Position numbers and translations under genes: made by a program. The notes under the pieces are model-generated. The model was not told the DNA's origin. It searched no databases and was given only the letters and a program-made list of their open reading frames with translations. A stretch of DNA of 64,000 nucleotides from Kappaphycus alvarezii (taxonomy: Eukaryota; Rhodophyta; Florideophyceae; Gigartinales; Solieriaceae), in assembly GCA_002205965.3 (NCBI GenBank), contig NADL03000135.1:124001-188000 (forward strand). The letters run 5' to 3'. Numbering within the stretch: position 1 is the first letter of the stretch; every line of letters starts with the position of its first letter. Below, in pieces: positions 23,800 through 35,605 of this stretch.

Positions 23800-23950
23800 T
23801 CCACTCGCAGTAAACCGTCCCTTTTAACCCGTAGCCAAGGATTGAAGCGTTTCGGGAACACAGACGAACCTAATTGTCATCAGGAAAAAGGAGTAAACCA
23901 CCATTTTACTCCTCCAACCCCAAATTGAGTAAACCACCCAATTTAACCCC
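23800..23950. repeat. Cluster of GTAAACC / TTTAACCC motifs
   Basis: Three spaced copies of GTAAACC occur here, two of them followed by TTTTAACCC or TTTAACCCC. A related stretch (AGTAAATTAACCCCC) is at about 24.83 kb. These look like nested or repeated transposon ends. Confidence 0.45.
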
Positions 23951-26900
23951 ACTATCCCCCTACTCACTAGTTTAGGGCAAACAAGGAACCTCAACAGGTG
24001 AGGGTCGGCAGCAACCCAAGTCCAACACTCTTATCAGTTGCACCGCTGACTTTCGTTTCCATGAGAAGGATCCATAAGGATGATGTAGAGGATTCGCCAT
24101 TATACCATTGAACCTAAGAAAGAATTAATTTCCTCAAAGGAAAACTCACCTATGAATCTGAACAGGAGTACTGCGTCCACGATGCCATTTAATTGTAATC
24201 GATATAAACGGAAGGAGTTTTTGGGCTGTCGTACGTAACTCCGCCTAACTGCAAATAATCTTGAAAAGGGCCCCTTCATGCCGGATCTTAAGTCTTTGTC
24301 ATCCATCCGAGATGTGTCGAATACGGCCCTAGGATATCAGTTGCACATTTTCAATCGTTGATTTCTCGCATCGACAACAGCGTGAGGCCTGCGAATTTTG
24401 CTATAGTCTCCGAATATAACCCTTTAGGTGGACGACACATTTTTGATAAGGCGCCACACGTGCAGTAATTCAACTCTCCTCAGCACTATTGCTTTTCCAG
24501 ACGCAGAAATTCCCACAGCTACAGGGGAATAAACTGTCCCCCATTTGAGGATCAGTAGTTACTTCCCTTTGCGGACCTAATGTGAATGTCCTGTGGAGGA
24601 CCTAACCAACAGGCTTACATTTAAACCACATATTCAGAGGAGGGATATGCGAAACGAGATCATTATACCGCTGAAAATTTTTATTCAGGCTGGCCTCCCT
24701 TCCACATGCTGGTAGATTGGAGTGCCATCTACAGTTTTCGACGCATTGTACGGTTTCACAATTGGCTTGGCCATGATACGGTATCCACGCTCCGGTACAA
24801 ATTTACTGGGTACCAACCCACATATCTACCACAGTAAATTAACCCCCTATTTTACCCTTATTCAGGCTGCAGTACCGTGTCGAGCCCTCTAAAATGCTCG
24901 GTTATGTGCTCGTGATTTAACCTCTAGATTTCCAGCACTGTTCAATGCCCCCCTTTGCGAGACAGGGCAACTAAATATTGCCAATGACGTCTACTTGAAA
25001 AATGTCAGAAAGAGACCTATTCTGTGCTTTAAGGATCACGTGTTTACGACTCAAGTCAATTCTACCCTTATTTGGTCTCTTTCTTTCTTTAGGCCCTATG
25101 GGAGGCTACTTTTTCGACCCTACTCAGAAAGGTTTCTCCTTGTGAGCTTTGTTCTCCATTTCACTATTCCCAATTTAGATCTGTCGTGCTTCAACGGGGG
25201 GAGGCTTTGGGCCCTTTAATGCTTGAAAGATATAATAAGACTGACCTCCGAGAGAAGTGCGGGATAGCTAAACATGGAAAAAACTGCTTCGTAACAGAGC
25301 CAACGATGCCTGTTCCCTACCCATGACCAGCTCCTCCAGTTCTGCTAGGACATCTGCGACATTGCTTTCTACAGAATGGACACCAGACCAGTTCATCCAG
25401 CGAGTCTGCACCCAGCGTAGTTCAATCCCGTGTACACCGAGCACCGACAAACTGGTGTTATTCTCTACGACCACAACAGCCCCACCCTCACGCCATGGCG
25501 GCTGTCCATAGACACCTTTGGGGTTTTAGCAAATATCACCAGCTTCCAAATCTGAGTTCAAGACGTCACTGGGTAACTCTAAATAGCATTCCTTACCGGG
25601 CCGTCTCAATGCCAGGGAGTAGGCATGCCGTGTTAGACATGACGGGTGCGGCAGTGTTCCTTTGGATAAGTATCGCTCTAACCCTCCCATAGGTCTCCAT
25701 GGCTCGGACGGCCACGTTCCTCGCGACATCGGTTAGCACCGTGCACGCGTCTGGGTGTCAGCCGGCGAGGGTGGACATTGGGGTAGGCACGGGGACGGGC
25801 GCGGGGTCTTCGAAAGTATAGGGTCATGGACGGTAGGCTTAGTCCCTTGGGGAACGAAAGAATCTTGTTCTTAAAAGCGATCTGGACCCGTGTAGACCGG
25901 AAAGGTATAGACCATTGTCCGAAATGCAGTCATCATCATCCCTCCCATACTCATGGCACTCGTTTTCAAAACTAAGCGTGCCCTTCCAGTGACTACGGTA
26001 CTGTGGTATCTCGATGGAGTGGGATAGGGAATTAAGGCACCTCAAAGCAAGGATTCGAGCAGTGCCTCCATGGCGGACTAGGCTGTCTTCTCCAATGTGT
26101 CAGTTACTACTTTCTGTTTGAAACTTGATTGCGAGAAAGGCAGAGTACACATGATATACATAGGTAACTTGTGGAGCTGCAGAGACATTAGAGGTAGCAG
26201 CTGCGCTTGTGATTAATAGTTGTGTTTGAATTCGTAGAGTTGTCGCGCATTGGCAAGCAAGGCATCTTGTACCTTTTTATGGGGGGGATTTTTGGGTTAT
26301 TTTAATGCATGGAAGATGTGGTCGGTTATATCCACGCGGCTAATGCGTTAGATTTTTGGGGTGCTTTACTGATTAGGGATGCAGGACGGCTATTTTCCGA
26401 AGGCTAAGGGTGCGCTTTTTGGGTGGGCAGAGTTTGCCCAGGAAAGCTGTGAACCATCAGAAAGAGCTGTCGTACTCTGTAATGTAATGTAGCTGTTCTT
26501 GACATCAAGAGAATTCAAGCGTCATCAGGTCACGACATGAATAACACATAGATTGTGAGAGCCGGTGCTCGGGCAGAGCATGTCACCGATGATTGCGTAG
26601 AGAGGGAGTGAATGTGCAAGTATCATGTATGCTCTCGTGGTACCATAACAAGCTTGTCAACCGCTGTTGTTTTCATGTCGCAAAAAGGTAGCACTATGCT
26701 GCCTTTCTGGACAGACTCACAGGACTGCTAGTTAAAAGGTAACCCAAGGTGCATGTGACCGTTCCTATTTGAACAATTGAAGATTTTGTTTGCTGTTGAT
26801 GCTCTCAAAATCATTGTTTCACAGCCTGTGATTCTGGGTGTTCCAAAGTTTGGAATACGAAAAAGTCAAAATCACGGGGGGCGGGTGCACGCCAATCAAC

Positions 26901-27598
26901 AGTGGCCACGTCTATAAAAGGGGCGACAAACGGTAAAAAAATCTGGGACGATAGCTTCCGTTTGCAAGATGGTCAGTTGTGGTTGGACAACAAACAGTGT
27001 AGGTAAAACCTATGAAAAAAGTAACTAGATTCTATTGGCTCATTACAGTAGCCGTCTCAGTTTCAAAATTTACTATTCAGCAAGTCTGTGGAGGACAAAA
27101 TAAGCCAAAATTGGTACATACAGTATTTAAAGTAGCCATAATGATTCAAATGCTAGCCCCGCTTCACCTCAACCTACAGTGGCTGGCCAGCGTCCAGCAG
27201 GAAGCATTGATCAAACAGCCACTCAGATTATCCCATTAAGAGAGACAGCTGCGCCAGCAAACGACAGTCCATCGCGGGAAGCTTTAGGCCATTCATTACA
27301 CACTTTTCACTACGCCCATTCTCTCTTCAATCCCGCGGTTTTTTGCGCACGCCACACCCTGCGTCGTCGCTTGACTTTTGCATAAAAAACCCCAACCAAC
27401 TCTCTCCCCCCCTCACTCGCCCCTCCACTTGCCATCTTGACCCGCTCGTGGACCGAGGCAAAACTCGCACGCGCCGTCGTCGCTTGAAAATCCCTTGCAT
27501 CACCACGTTGCTTCCCGTAAACCATCGTTGCACTTTGCTTCTTCCAGAGACGTTGAATTACCAACCGCAACAACTTTGCGTTGTTTTCAGACGCTGAC
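23950..27598. other. About 3.6 kb without a confident gene
   Basis: Most of this region shows only short frames. One part, 25260-25750 on the minus strand, has coding-like stretches (VYGQPPWREG and VENNTSLSVLGVHGIELRW) in more than one frame, but I recognise no family. The last 400 bases before 27599 are presumably the kinase promoter and 5' UTR. Confidence 0.35.
25260..25750 (-). pseudogene. Unidentified decayed coding-like region
   Basis: On the minus strand two adjoining stretches look protein-like. The upstream one contains VARNVAVRAMETYGRVRAIL. The downstream one runs from about 25490 to 25268 with ENNTSLSVLGVHGIELRW and NVADVLAELEELV. They are in different frames. I do not recognise the family. 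It could be a broken host gene or a retroelement piece. Confidence 0.25.
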
Positions 27599-28471
27599 AT
27601 GGTACGCGTTGGGCCTTACGAACTGGGAGCGACTCTAGGTCGGGGCAATTTCGGTTTGGTCAAGCTAGCTGTCAATCGTGAAACGGGTGAACAATTCGCA
27701 GTCAAGATAGTCAAGAAGGAGGTTCTCGCGGATGAGACGACGGCAAATGTGGAAATCAAGCGCGAGATTGCCATCATGAAAGCTTTGGACCATAACAACA
27801 TTGTCGCGCTCAACGATGTCTTGTATTCGCCCAAGCGCGTCTTTATGGTCATGGAGCTGGTTCGTGGTGGCGAGTTATTCGAAAGTATAGTCCAGAATGG
27901 TCGACAAGATGAGGACACGGCGCGCAAGTATTTCCATCAACTGATCGATGCGGTGCATTATTGCCATCACCGAGGGGTGTATCACCGTGATTTGAAGCCG
28001 GAGAATTTGCTGCTTGGGGAGAATGGCGAGCTTAAGATTACCGACTTTGGGTTTAGCGCTATGAAGGATTATGGTGCACATTTGTTGCACACGAATTGCG
28101 GCTCGCCGCACTACTGTGCTCCGGAGGTTTGGAGCGAGGGGCAGGACGGGTATGATGGACGGAAGAATGACGCTTGGAGTTGCGGTATTATTCTGTTTGT
28201 AATGCTGACAGGGAAGCAACCGTTTTTCGGGGACGATGAGGAGTTGTTGCTGGAGATGGTGAAAGAGGGACAGGTGGAGTATCCGGATTACTTGTCGGAC
28301 GGGGCGAGGGATTTGATACAGAGACTTTTGGAACGGAATCCGAAGAAGAGGTACTCGTTATCCAAAGTGAAGCGACACCCGTGGTTTGCCATTGGATACG
28401 ATGCCGAAAAGGATGCGCTTCTAAGACAGCAAAATATACGCAAAGAACGGGCAAAACAGCGTGGGGCGTGA
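27599..28471 (+). CDS. Ser/Thr protein kinase, CAMK/SnRK (CIPK-like) type, catalytic domain only
   Basis: This 290-residue kinase transfers phosphate from ATP to Ser/Thr of substrates not known here. All landmarks are present: glycine loop GRGNFG (14-19), lysine K36 in FAVKIV, the C-helix glutamate near 56, HRDLKPEN (129-136), DFG (149-151), and an activation loop with LLHTNCGSPHYCAPE, where T165 is the AMPK/SnRK-type activation threonine. This pattern and the GGELFE hinge place it with the SnRK3/CIPK and AMPK-related kinases. The chain ends 20-odd residues after the last helix (HPWF), with a basic tail. A NAF/FISL or UBA-KA regulatory domain is absent, so it is shorter than CIPKs (about 440 residues). 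I chose the ATG at 27599; the frame extends to an upstream TTG that is unlikely to be used. It has no intron and no frame break. Confidence 0.93.
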   Translation: MVRVGPYELGATLGRGNFGLVKLAVNRETGEQFAVKIVKKEVLADETTANVEIKREIAIMKALDHNNIVALNDVLYSPKRVFMVMELVRGGELFESIVQNGRQDEDTARKYFHQLIDAVHYCHHRGVYHRDLKPENLLLGENGELKITDFGFSAMKDYGAHLLHTNCGSPHYCAPEVWSEGQDGYDGRKNDAWSCGIILFVMLTGKQPFFGDDEELLLEMVKEGQVEYPDYLSDGARDLIQRLLERNPKKRYSLSKVKRHPWFAIGYDAEKDALLRQQNIRKERAKQRGA

Positions 28472-29983
28472 CGGGTGGGACATGGGGGTAGATTGCAGTG
28501 CAGGCTGTGGTATTGTGGAATTTTGCGGGACGGCATTGGGCGGTAGTGAGGATGTGCGGACACTTGAGCTTGTGGCGTGGGTGTGTGCAAGTGCAATGAG
28601 GATTTGTGGTCAAGGAATGAGGCGTTTCCGCGCATAGCCAGCGGGGTGCAACACGACTGGGACTGGGGGCAAGTACTTTTTGTAGAGAGGTAGGAGCGTC
28701 ACCGGATGCATTGAGTGTGTGTAAGCATGTTTGTAGTAAGAGAGGGCATGGGGGAGTTTAGTGGTGTGTGTGGAAGGCCACGCGTATGGGCTAGTGGGGC
28801 GAGGGGTTGTTTCTCGCGGGCCGCGGGCCATTGCAGGGTATTGCGTGGGAGGAGAGTGTCTTTGGATGGAATGGGAGTTTGGTGGAGGTTGTTGTATAGT
28901 GGTGCCTAGGATGATTTTAGGAGTATTAAACGCTTCAACAGAAATCGCCTGCATGGGTGCAAAGTGAGTCGGTGGTATATTGGGTTTTTAGCTTTGGTAA
29001 TCTGTTGGGTGGCGTTTTTCCAGAGGTGGGATGGAACAAATTTGAAGCAAAGCACAAAGTTGACAGGACACATCGGAACAATGCGTGAACGTCGCAGGAA
29101 GCGGATCTGTGCGTTTAAAAAGTTGAAATGTTGAGTAGGAAGACACCAGACGTTGTGGCTGGCCCGGCATTGTCAAGTAGGTAATCTGTGACAATTGTGC
29201 AATTGTGTTTTGTTTGGCAAACAATCCTCCTTTGACAGGGCTATGCTGTGACTGATGAAACCCCCGCCGATACACCCACCGGATACAATCGGAATTGGTA
29301 GAGTGTAAGTAATAATGTTAGGGTTCAAATTTTACCGTTCAGTCCAATCCTGACTGTCTGACTACACTACTGTATTATAAACTGTAAGTATCATACAGTA
29401 CTGTAAGTATGCTACTTTATGGTACAAGCCAAGAGGTGCCTCTTAGGATGATTGCTAATGGGCCTCCAATGGAAACACACTATTTCACAAACTTGTGGAA
29501 AGTGTTAAACAAGTTCACTGTAGCAAGAGTTGGATATCACAAAAGAGATCAAACAAGGATAAAATTCAGGACCATCCAATACTTGCCAAGTGTGTTCGAC
29601 ACCTTTTCAACCAATAATCAACAAGGAAACAAATCAGAAAGCTACTGCAAACTTCACGTTATCTCAAACATATTGTGCTTTTCAAGAAATTGATGCTGTT
29701 TTTTTTGATAGATACGTTTATTTCCAACGCTCAAGCACGGCAGGGTTTGCAGTATGGTCATATCTCCACTTCTCGCCGCACCTAAATTTGTCCAATATAT
29801 TTTGTTTCCACCCGCCCCCTTTCCTCGCCGCCTCGCTTTTGCTTTCGAATTGTGTTTGCGATTCATCCCATCGTCGCCGGGTCACGTGCCCCATCTTTTG
29901 TTCAAACATTCCCTTCCCTCCCCTTCCTCTTGTCACCATCCAACAAAAAGAAACCGCCCCCAGATCTTCAACCCTACTGGTAA
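28472..29983. other. 1.5-kb spacer between two plus-strand genes
   Basis: It should hold the kinase 3' end and the promoter of the next gene. There is a TACAGTACTGTA motif near 29394-29406. A 94-codon frame at 29409-29693 shows no family features. C-rich, CT-rich sequence precedes the next start and may be its 5' UTR. Confidence 0.4.
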
Positions 29984-32900
29984 ATGAAGCGCAACAACTA
30001 CCTGGCGTCTTCGGCTACTTCACGAGGGCGTACGTCTCACAATCGCCCCAACGCCTCCGTCCCGGTACCAAAGGCACCACTCCCGTTCAATCTCCCTTCC
30101 CTCCGTCGAGAAGCTGGTGGCGATAGTGCCGGCGGTGGTATAGCAGGCGCCGGTGCCAAGTGGGCATCCCCGAGACCAGACCAACCCCATCTCAAACCAG
30201 ATCACGACAGGAACGATTCCTGTGTCGACGACAAGCCAGATCTCTCCCCACGTCTCTGCCCCTCAACCATCACAACATGCAAAAACACCTCGAGCCTGGG
30301 GAAATACCGCCGTTAACGTCGTTAGGAACAATATGCCAGACTTTCCTGAGCTTTCCAACTCGCGCAACCCACAAACAGACACTACACACACCCCCAACGG
30401 AATGAAGACCTTGCTCCCTTCATCTGCAAACGTTCGCCACAGGAGTAAGCTACTTGATGATCCTCGCCCCCAGTCGGGGATTGCCTACAAACCCGTCCGA
30501 ATCTACAGACACCTCGCCCGATGTCTCCAAGGATCCCCAACCAGAGCACTCTTCACCGCAAAATGCTGCTGATTCTGCCGCCCCGCCTACAACTTTAGTC
30601 CAGTCAAATCCTGAAACCAAAAACTCGAAAGAGCCTGCAGCCGCGCCCGCCGCGCCCCAGTCGGTCGTATCCGCCCCAGACGAGGATGACTGGGCTGGCG
30701 ATGATGACGAAGACATGGACTTTTCAAACCCCATCGCTCTGCCAGAGGTAACCATTCCGGACCCTCCTCCAACCCTGCCTCCTGTCTCCTCACCTCCATC
30801 CAATATTGATCCGCCCGTACATAACTGTCCCCCACGACTTGCGCCTCCTCATGTTCAGCTACGGTCTCGTCCATCACATGTTCCTCCGGCGGCCCATTGG
30901 GCCCCGCCTGTTCGCGTGCAACGCCCGGAGGAAAGGAGAATGCACAACACTAGGCTGCCCATGCCGCATCAATATGCGCCCCGAATTCATCCGCCGCAGC
31001 ATTTCCAAGCCTCGAGCCCTCCGCTGGCGGGCCATCCCATGCATCACCCTCCCATACAAAGCCACCCAATGCACAACCCCCCAATCCAGAGCCATCCGCT
31101 TCCCGGCACTTTCTTTCCGGGCCCTCCTGCACCGCCCCAACTGCCGTCCGTTGCATCGGCTTCGCGAGAACCCTCTGTTGATCTCGCCACGATAAGGGAA
31201 CAGAAATCAATCATGCGATCAAAGGCTGAAATGGCGCATGAGGCACGAATGAAGGCAGAAAAGGAGCGTGAACGTTTGCAGAAAGAGCGCTCTGCAAAAA
31301 AACTAGCCGAGCTGGAGGAGCGAATGAAGAAAAAGAAGGAGGCAGAGGAGGCAGCGAGGGCGGCCGCAGAGGAGGCAGCGGCAAAGGCGGCAGCAGCAGC
31401 CAAGGCCAAGGCAGCGGCAGCCGCAGAGGCTGCAGCAGCAGCGGCGGCCGAGGCCGAAGCAAGGAGAAGGGGGAAACTTGGTGGCATGGCTTCGAATGGA
31501 ACTAGCACTCATCCTGTAAATAGGAGCGAGTCTCATGTATATACGAACGGAGTGCTTGAGTCCAGACAACTTGCAGGATCGTCCCGCGCTGCTAGGCACC
31601 ATCCAAGACAAGAAGGCAGGGAAGGAGATGTGACGCGACGTGGTTTATCGATGAATGAGAGAGTCCCAGGACGGGGCTATCGGGATGGGTACTCCACCTC
31701 GGCAGGCTTCAAGGGACGGAGATACAACGGCCCGGGTCATGAAAGCCGAGGCTATGGTGGCGACTCTGGCAGATATCGTCAACAAGCTCACCAAGCGCAC
31801 GATTACGATGGCCCTGCAGATAACGAGACCAGAGAGCAGTGGCTTGAAAGAAGGCGTAAGAAGACAGAAGTAAGAGATGCCGTGAGATCCGTTATTGAAC
31901 TTTGCATCAATCGCGCAGTGTACGGCACAAGGCCGTCGGTGAACCGTTACAATGGCAGAAGAGGCATACCGCTTTCAAGCTTACATCATGTCAGAAGAGG
32001 GCAAGAGAGACCTGTATATCAAACGAGGCGAGTAGAGGAACCCTCGCGGGTCGAATTCGTAGAACATGTTGATCCTCAAAAACGACCTGCTGAGGCAAAG
32101 GACCAAGAGCTCACGGAAAGTCGAAAGCCGATTGAGAGAAACGAGAGCTTGCGAGGACGTAGTCAGACTGTTGACTTGAAGCGGAATATGCCTTCCCAAG
32201 ATTCGGAGGCAACCCCCGGCACCCCTGGTAATCGCAGCAGATCATACTCACAAATGGCCGCGTCAGAACATATGTCACGAGGTAATGCATCCGTTGTTAA
32301 GTATCAACCAAATCCTACGCCAGGTGCAGGATCAAGAGGAACTTCTGGCGATGGACGCGATCCTCCGCCCGCCCCCTTACGTCCTGCTCTCTGGGCACAG
32401 AAGCCAAATCCAGAATCCCATGGGTTAGGTCGACCAAAAACATCGCAAGCACCTTCCTCCACTCCCAACCAGATTAAAACAGGATCGAACAGTGAGGAGC
32501 AGACACAAAATGCTGTCGTACACCCCCTGCTGCCAAATACGGACCCGACACCAATGGAAGCTGCGATAGCCTCCAAGGCTCATGAAACGAAGATCAATAC
32601 ACGACCTGATCGCAGAGGGGCATCCCAATCCCAATCTTCCACCTACGACAGCAATATTGGTCAAAGGCCGAGAAATAGTACGTCTGGACTTTCGAAACGT
32701 ATTGAATCTGTGACAATCAAGCCATCACTTGGTGGGAATGTGAGAGTGCTCATGAAGCCACCGTTACGAAGGGACACAGCCAGCTCTGAAAGCTCTGATC
32801 GAAAAAATGCAACACCATCATTAGCACCTCTGGTCGCATGAGTGATCAATATGTTGAGCCAAGAGGTCCGTCCCAACGGAAAGGTAACAGGATTGAAAAC

Positions 32901-34673
32901 AAAACTGCCGTGGGAGATGATGAGAAACGAGAACACTCTTATTCCGGTTCAAACGCTTCTCGGAATAGTTCTGAAACACGAAGAACGGAGCAAGAACGAA
33001 GGCAGGGACCGAAGCAGACGTCACAAACGTTAGCTCACAATGACGACTCAGATTCAGCTGCATGGGCTGCGAGCAATGGCCCATCACCTCCGACTTCATT
33101 TGACGCAATAACTCGGGCTTTTTCGAACCAACCTGCGGCATTCCCCCTTGTTGGAGCACCACTGATACCTCCAGTCCCAGTTGTTCCGGTGCTTTCCGCA
33201 ACCAGTGCAGAGACCAGTAATGCCGACTTTTCGAAGAGTCACGAAACCTGGTCCTCCACAGAGGTCTGGGCTACTGCAAGTACAAATGCTGATATGTCCA
33301 CGGAATGGTGGCCAGTTGAGGAAACTCAATCTTGTGCCGATGGCGCAAATTTTTCTGTGGACAAAAACGGAGGGGACTCACTGTTGAATACCAGAGAATC
33401 AGAGGGTGATGGGGAGATCCACAACAAATCCTCTGGAGAAGTATCGCAAACAAAAATAGAGAACAACAGTAAGGCGAAGAGAAGGGGAAGCCGGGCGAAT
33501 AAAAAGTCTAGAAGAAGTGAAAAGGTCGGGAGGGATACAATTGCTGGGAAGGGCACATCACGAGAAACTGATGGTCGGAAGGGCACATCACGAGAAATTG
33601 ATGCTGGGAAGGGCACATCACGAGAAACTGATTCTGGGAAGGGCACATCACGAGAATCTGATGATGGGAAGGGCACATCACGAGAATCTGATCCTGAGCA
33701 AAGCCGAATCAAATATGAAAGTAGTGAGGTGATGAAAACTTCGGAAGAAGTCATTGCCTTGAATGTGATCAAATCAGAGGACGAAACCAATTTTGAGAAA
33801 CCTGTGCAGTCGAAGTCTGCTGCACTTGCAGGAGAAGTGACGTCGACGAACAGCAATTTATCACGCAGCATGAGCAAGCATGGAGACCGAAACCAGTCGG
33901 AAATTCGAAAGGCGAACCCCCCTGGAAAGCTGGATCTGAATCAGCGAAGGAGCACAGGTCCCGGTGTCTCTACCCACAGCATTTCCCCGGGACGTGCACG
34001 TGGGCGGCGCACCACCTCAAGAGCTAAGCGGCGAGTAGATCAATCTCTGCGAAGCAGCGAACTTAAGCATTTTTCTGTTGGTAAGGAAGGAACTGTGATA
34101 GAGCTGAATCCCGCAAATTCGGCAGTAGATACCTTTACGCTGTCCAGAGCTGGAAGCAGAAAGGAGGCACACAACTTTCAAGGTTCGAAATCAACACCCG
34201 CTGTTTCAAACAAACCTGCGATGTCGACAGCAAGTGAGAGCGCTAGATTTGGATCAGCGGCTGATATAGCAGCCGCTAAAGATTCGCCCAAGCCTTTCAC
34301 GCCAGAACGGATTGGCTCCGGAGCCCCAGAATCTGCATCAGGAGGCACTTTGAAACTTGGAAGAACCGAGGCGTTCGAGGCGAGGGAAGCAAGGTTCGCA
34401 ACTGATACCCACGGATCTGAAACCTCGAGCACAGGGCCCGGGGAGGGGTTCCGGGGGCGTGGTGGACGTTGGGGCAGAGGATTTCGTGGAACGAGGGGAG
34501 GAAGGGGTGGGCGCTCACGTGGTTGGCGTGGCGGACGAGGCAGTCGCGGTCGGGGCAGAGGTGGTGTTCATGGCCGGGTTGCTAATTTCACCGAAGACAG
34601 TAATGATCACAGGGGCATCTCGCAGTCCAATGTAGCGAAGGCCTTAACTGGAGACGCCCCGCAGGAGTGGTAG
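29984..34673 (+). CDS. Large low-complexity RGG protein, PRRC2/BAT2-N (plant MOS1)-like
   Basis: This is a protein of about 1,560 residues, probably an RNA- or translation-associated regulator if the family call is right. It starts MKRNNYLASS. Residues 25-60 (VPKAPLPFNLPSLRRE, then GAGAKWASP) resemble the BAT2 N-terminal motif, which has NLPS-L-E and a later G-WA. RAWGNTAV and MPDFPEL follow, as in that family, then an acidic EDDWAGDDDEDMDFS. A long charged coiled coil (about 31200-31480) ends in polyalanine. Later come a tenfold-residue repeat (33540-33700) and a C-terminal RGG/RGRG box (about 34435-34590). The frame changes near 30180, 30400 and 32840; at the last one the two long frames overlap by four bases, so a single-base slip in one gene is likelier than two genes. 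The PRRC2 assignment is moderate and the existence of a long gene is firm. Confidence 0.65.
31340..31455 (+). repeat. Alanine-codon-rich (GCA/GCG) low-complexity tract
   Basis: Within the PRRC2-like gene, lysine- and glutamate-rich coiled coil gives way to a tract of almost pure alanine with interspersed glutamate and lysine. The tract is coded by GCA/GCG/GCC triplets. Confidence 0.8.
33541..33700 (+). repeat. 30-bp in-frame tandem repeat, five copies
   Basis: The unit GGGAAGGGCACATCACGAGA plus ten variable bases recurs five times with an exact 30-bp period. It codes for GKGTSRE followed by a threonine, serine or isoleucine, then D and one variable residue. It lies in a charged, disordered part of the PRRC2-like protein. 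Confidence 0.9.
34435..34595 (+). other. RGG/RGRG box coding segment
   Basis: The C-terminal part of the PRRC2-like protein is a glycine- and arginine-rich run (repeats such as GRGFRGTRGGRGGRSRG). Such boxes usually bind RNA and are arginine-methylated. Confidence 0.8.
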
Positions 34674-34879
34674 TGCGATTCCCGTCGTGTTACGAGATTA
34701 CGTCTTCTTCCCCGGTCCACCAGTTCAAATAAAGTCCGCGAGCGCATCGCATATAGGGTAGTGCTGGACCGTCGTCGGCTCAGTTCTTCGCCAGATTGTG
34801 ACGAACGCTTTGCTGGCCACCACCACGCTGCGTGACTCATTAATTCCCTCTCAATCCTAAACATGGTGCACCAGGACGC

Positions 34880-35605
34880 GACAACACGAGGCTGCTGGGA
34901 TGACAATGGTTGGAGTGCCTGCCACTTCTGTCCTAACCGGCCACCCCAAACCACCACTATCACCGCCTCACACAGGATCGTTACGCTGCAGCGGCACCTT
35001 GGTCTCCTTTTATAAACCGAGCCCGCCTCTTACTCGCCACCGCCGCCACAATCAGAGGGAGGTGTTCAGAGACCACGCTGATAGGCGCTGCCTGTCTGGT
35101 TTCGGCACACCTCACTAACGCCATTGGATTTGTAACGCGCTTATGTTCCAAGTGATCCGCGCTGTCAGACGTGAAATTGAGATGGAGGCCCCCTTGCTCA
35201 TCCACGGTACCGAGCTACTACCAGCAGACATCCTCCTTCGGTCTCCGGCCACGTCCTTTGCGTGCGACTCGCGTCCCGTCGCGTTTGATACCACCATCGT
35301 CTCCTCATTCACAACCAAAGGCTGAGGAGTACCAGAGCCACACAACTCGTTGGGGGCGCCTCCAAGATCGCCCGCCCGTGATAAGGCCCGTGACCCCGAG
35401 AGTAAAATGCCCCGCCGACCCCTCAATCCCCCCAACGACAAAATACCTCTTTAATTTACCATTGAACCACTCGCGTTGGACCCCCTATCGGATGCAACCG
35501 CTTGCCTCATCGATGAGTTCATCGCCGCTGGCGTCCGACTCTTCGTACGGTCCGCTGCAGGAGCTATCAAACGCCTCGTAATATCTGGTCGTCCATAGAG
35601 ATGTT
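34880..35605 (+). pseudogene. LINE-like C-terminal nuclease module, copy D (decayed)
   Basis: This copy stands alone between the PRRC2-like gene and the ADP/ATP carrier. In order the plus strand has FQVIRAVRREIEMEAPLLI, PADILLRSP, FDTTIVSSF (about 17 residues after PAD), TRATQLVGGASKIA, and EPLALDPLSDATACLIDEF. It shows the same order and spacing as copies A and E, but several frame and stop interruptions. No reverse transcriptase part is seen. It suggests that the family inserts outside the retroelement clusters too. Confidence 0.5.

Larger units (their letters stand above)
22000..23947. mobile_element. PIF/Harbinger DNA transposon remnant
   Basis: It consists of the transposase fragment (+) and the Myb-like gene (-), convergent. 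A candidate right end is the stretch at about 23921-23947, which reads GGGGTTAAATTGGGTGG followed by TTTACTC on the minus strand and suits a Harbinger terminus. No matching left end was found, so the outer limits are tentative. Confidence 0.4.

Noticed and set aside
27581-27598. Upstream start of the kinase frame
   Set aside because: The codon is TTG. The ATG at 27599 directly precedes the conserved kinase N-terminus.
28188-28954. Antisense frames downstream of the kinase
   Set aside because: They are C- and T-rich shadows without motifs or conserved starts.
29285-29345. tRNA-like A and B boxes (TTGGTAGAG and GGTTCAAAT)
   Set aside because: The spacing is too short and no acceptor or anticodon stem pairs; chance similarity is likely.
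31044-31508. Alanine- and serine-rich antisense frame opposite the PRRC2-like gene
   Set aside because: It is the reverse reading of the GCA/GCG coiled-coil tract; composition alone keeps it open.
32838-34673. Second gene starting at 32838, overlapping the first by ATGA
   Set aside because: Both frames have the same disordered, charged composition and the family protein is long. A one-base slip in one gene is simpler than two overlapping genes in a eukaryote.
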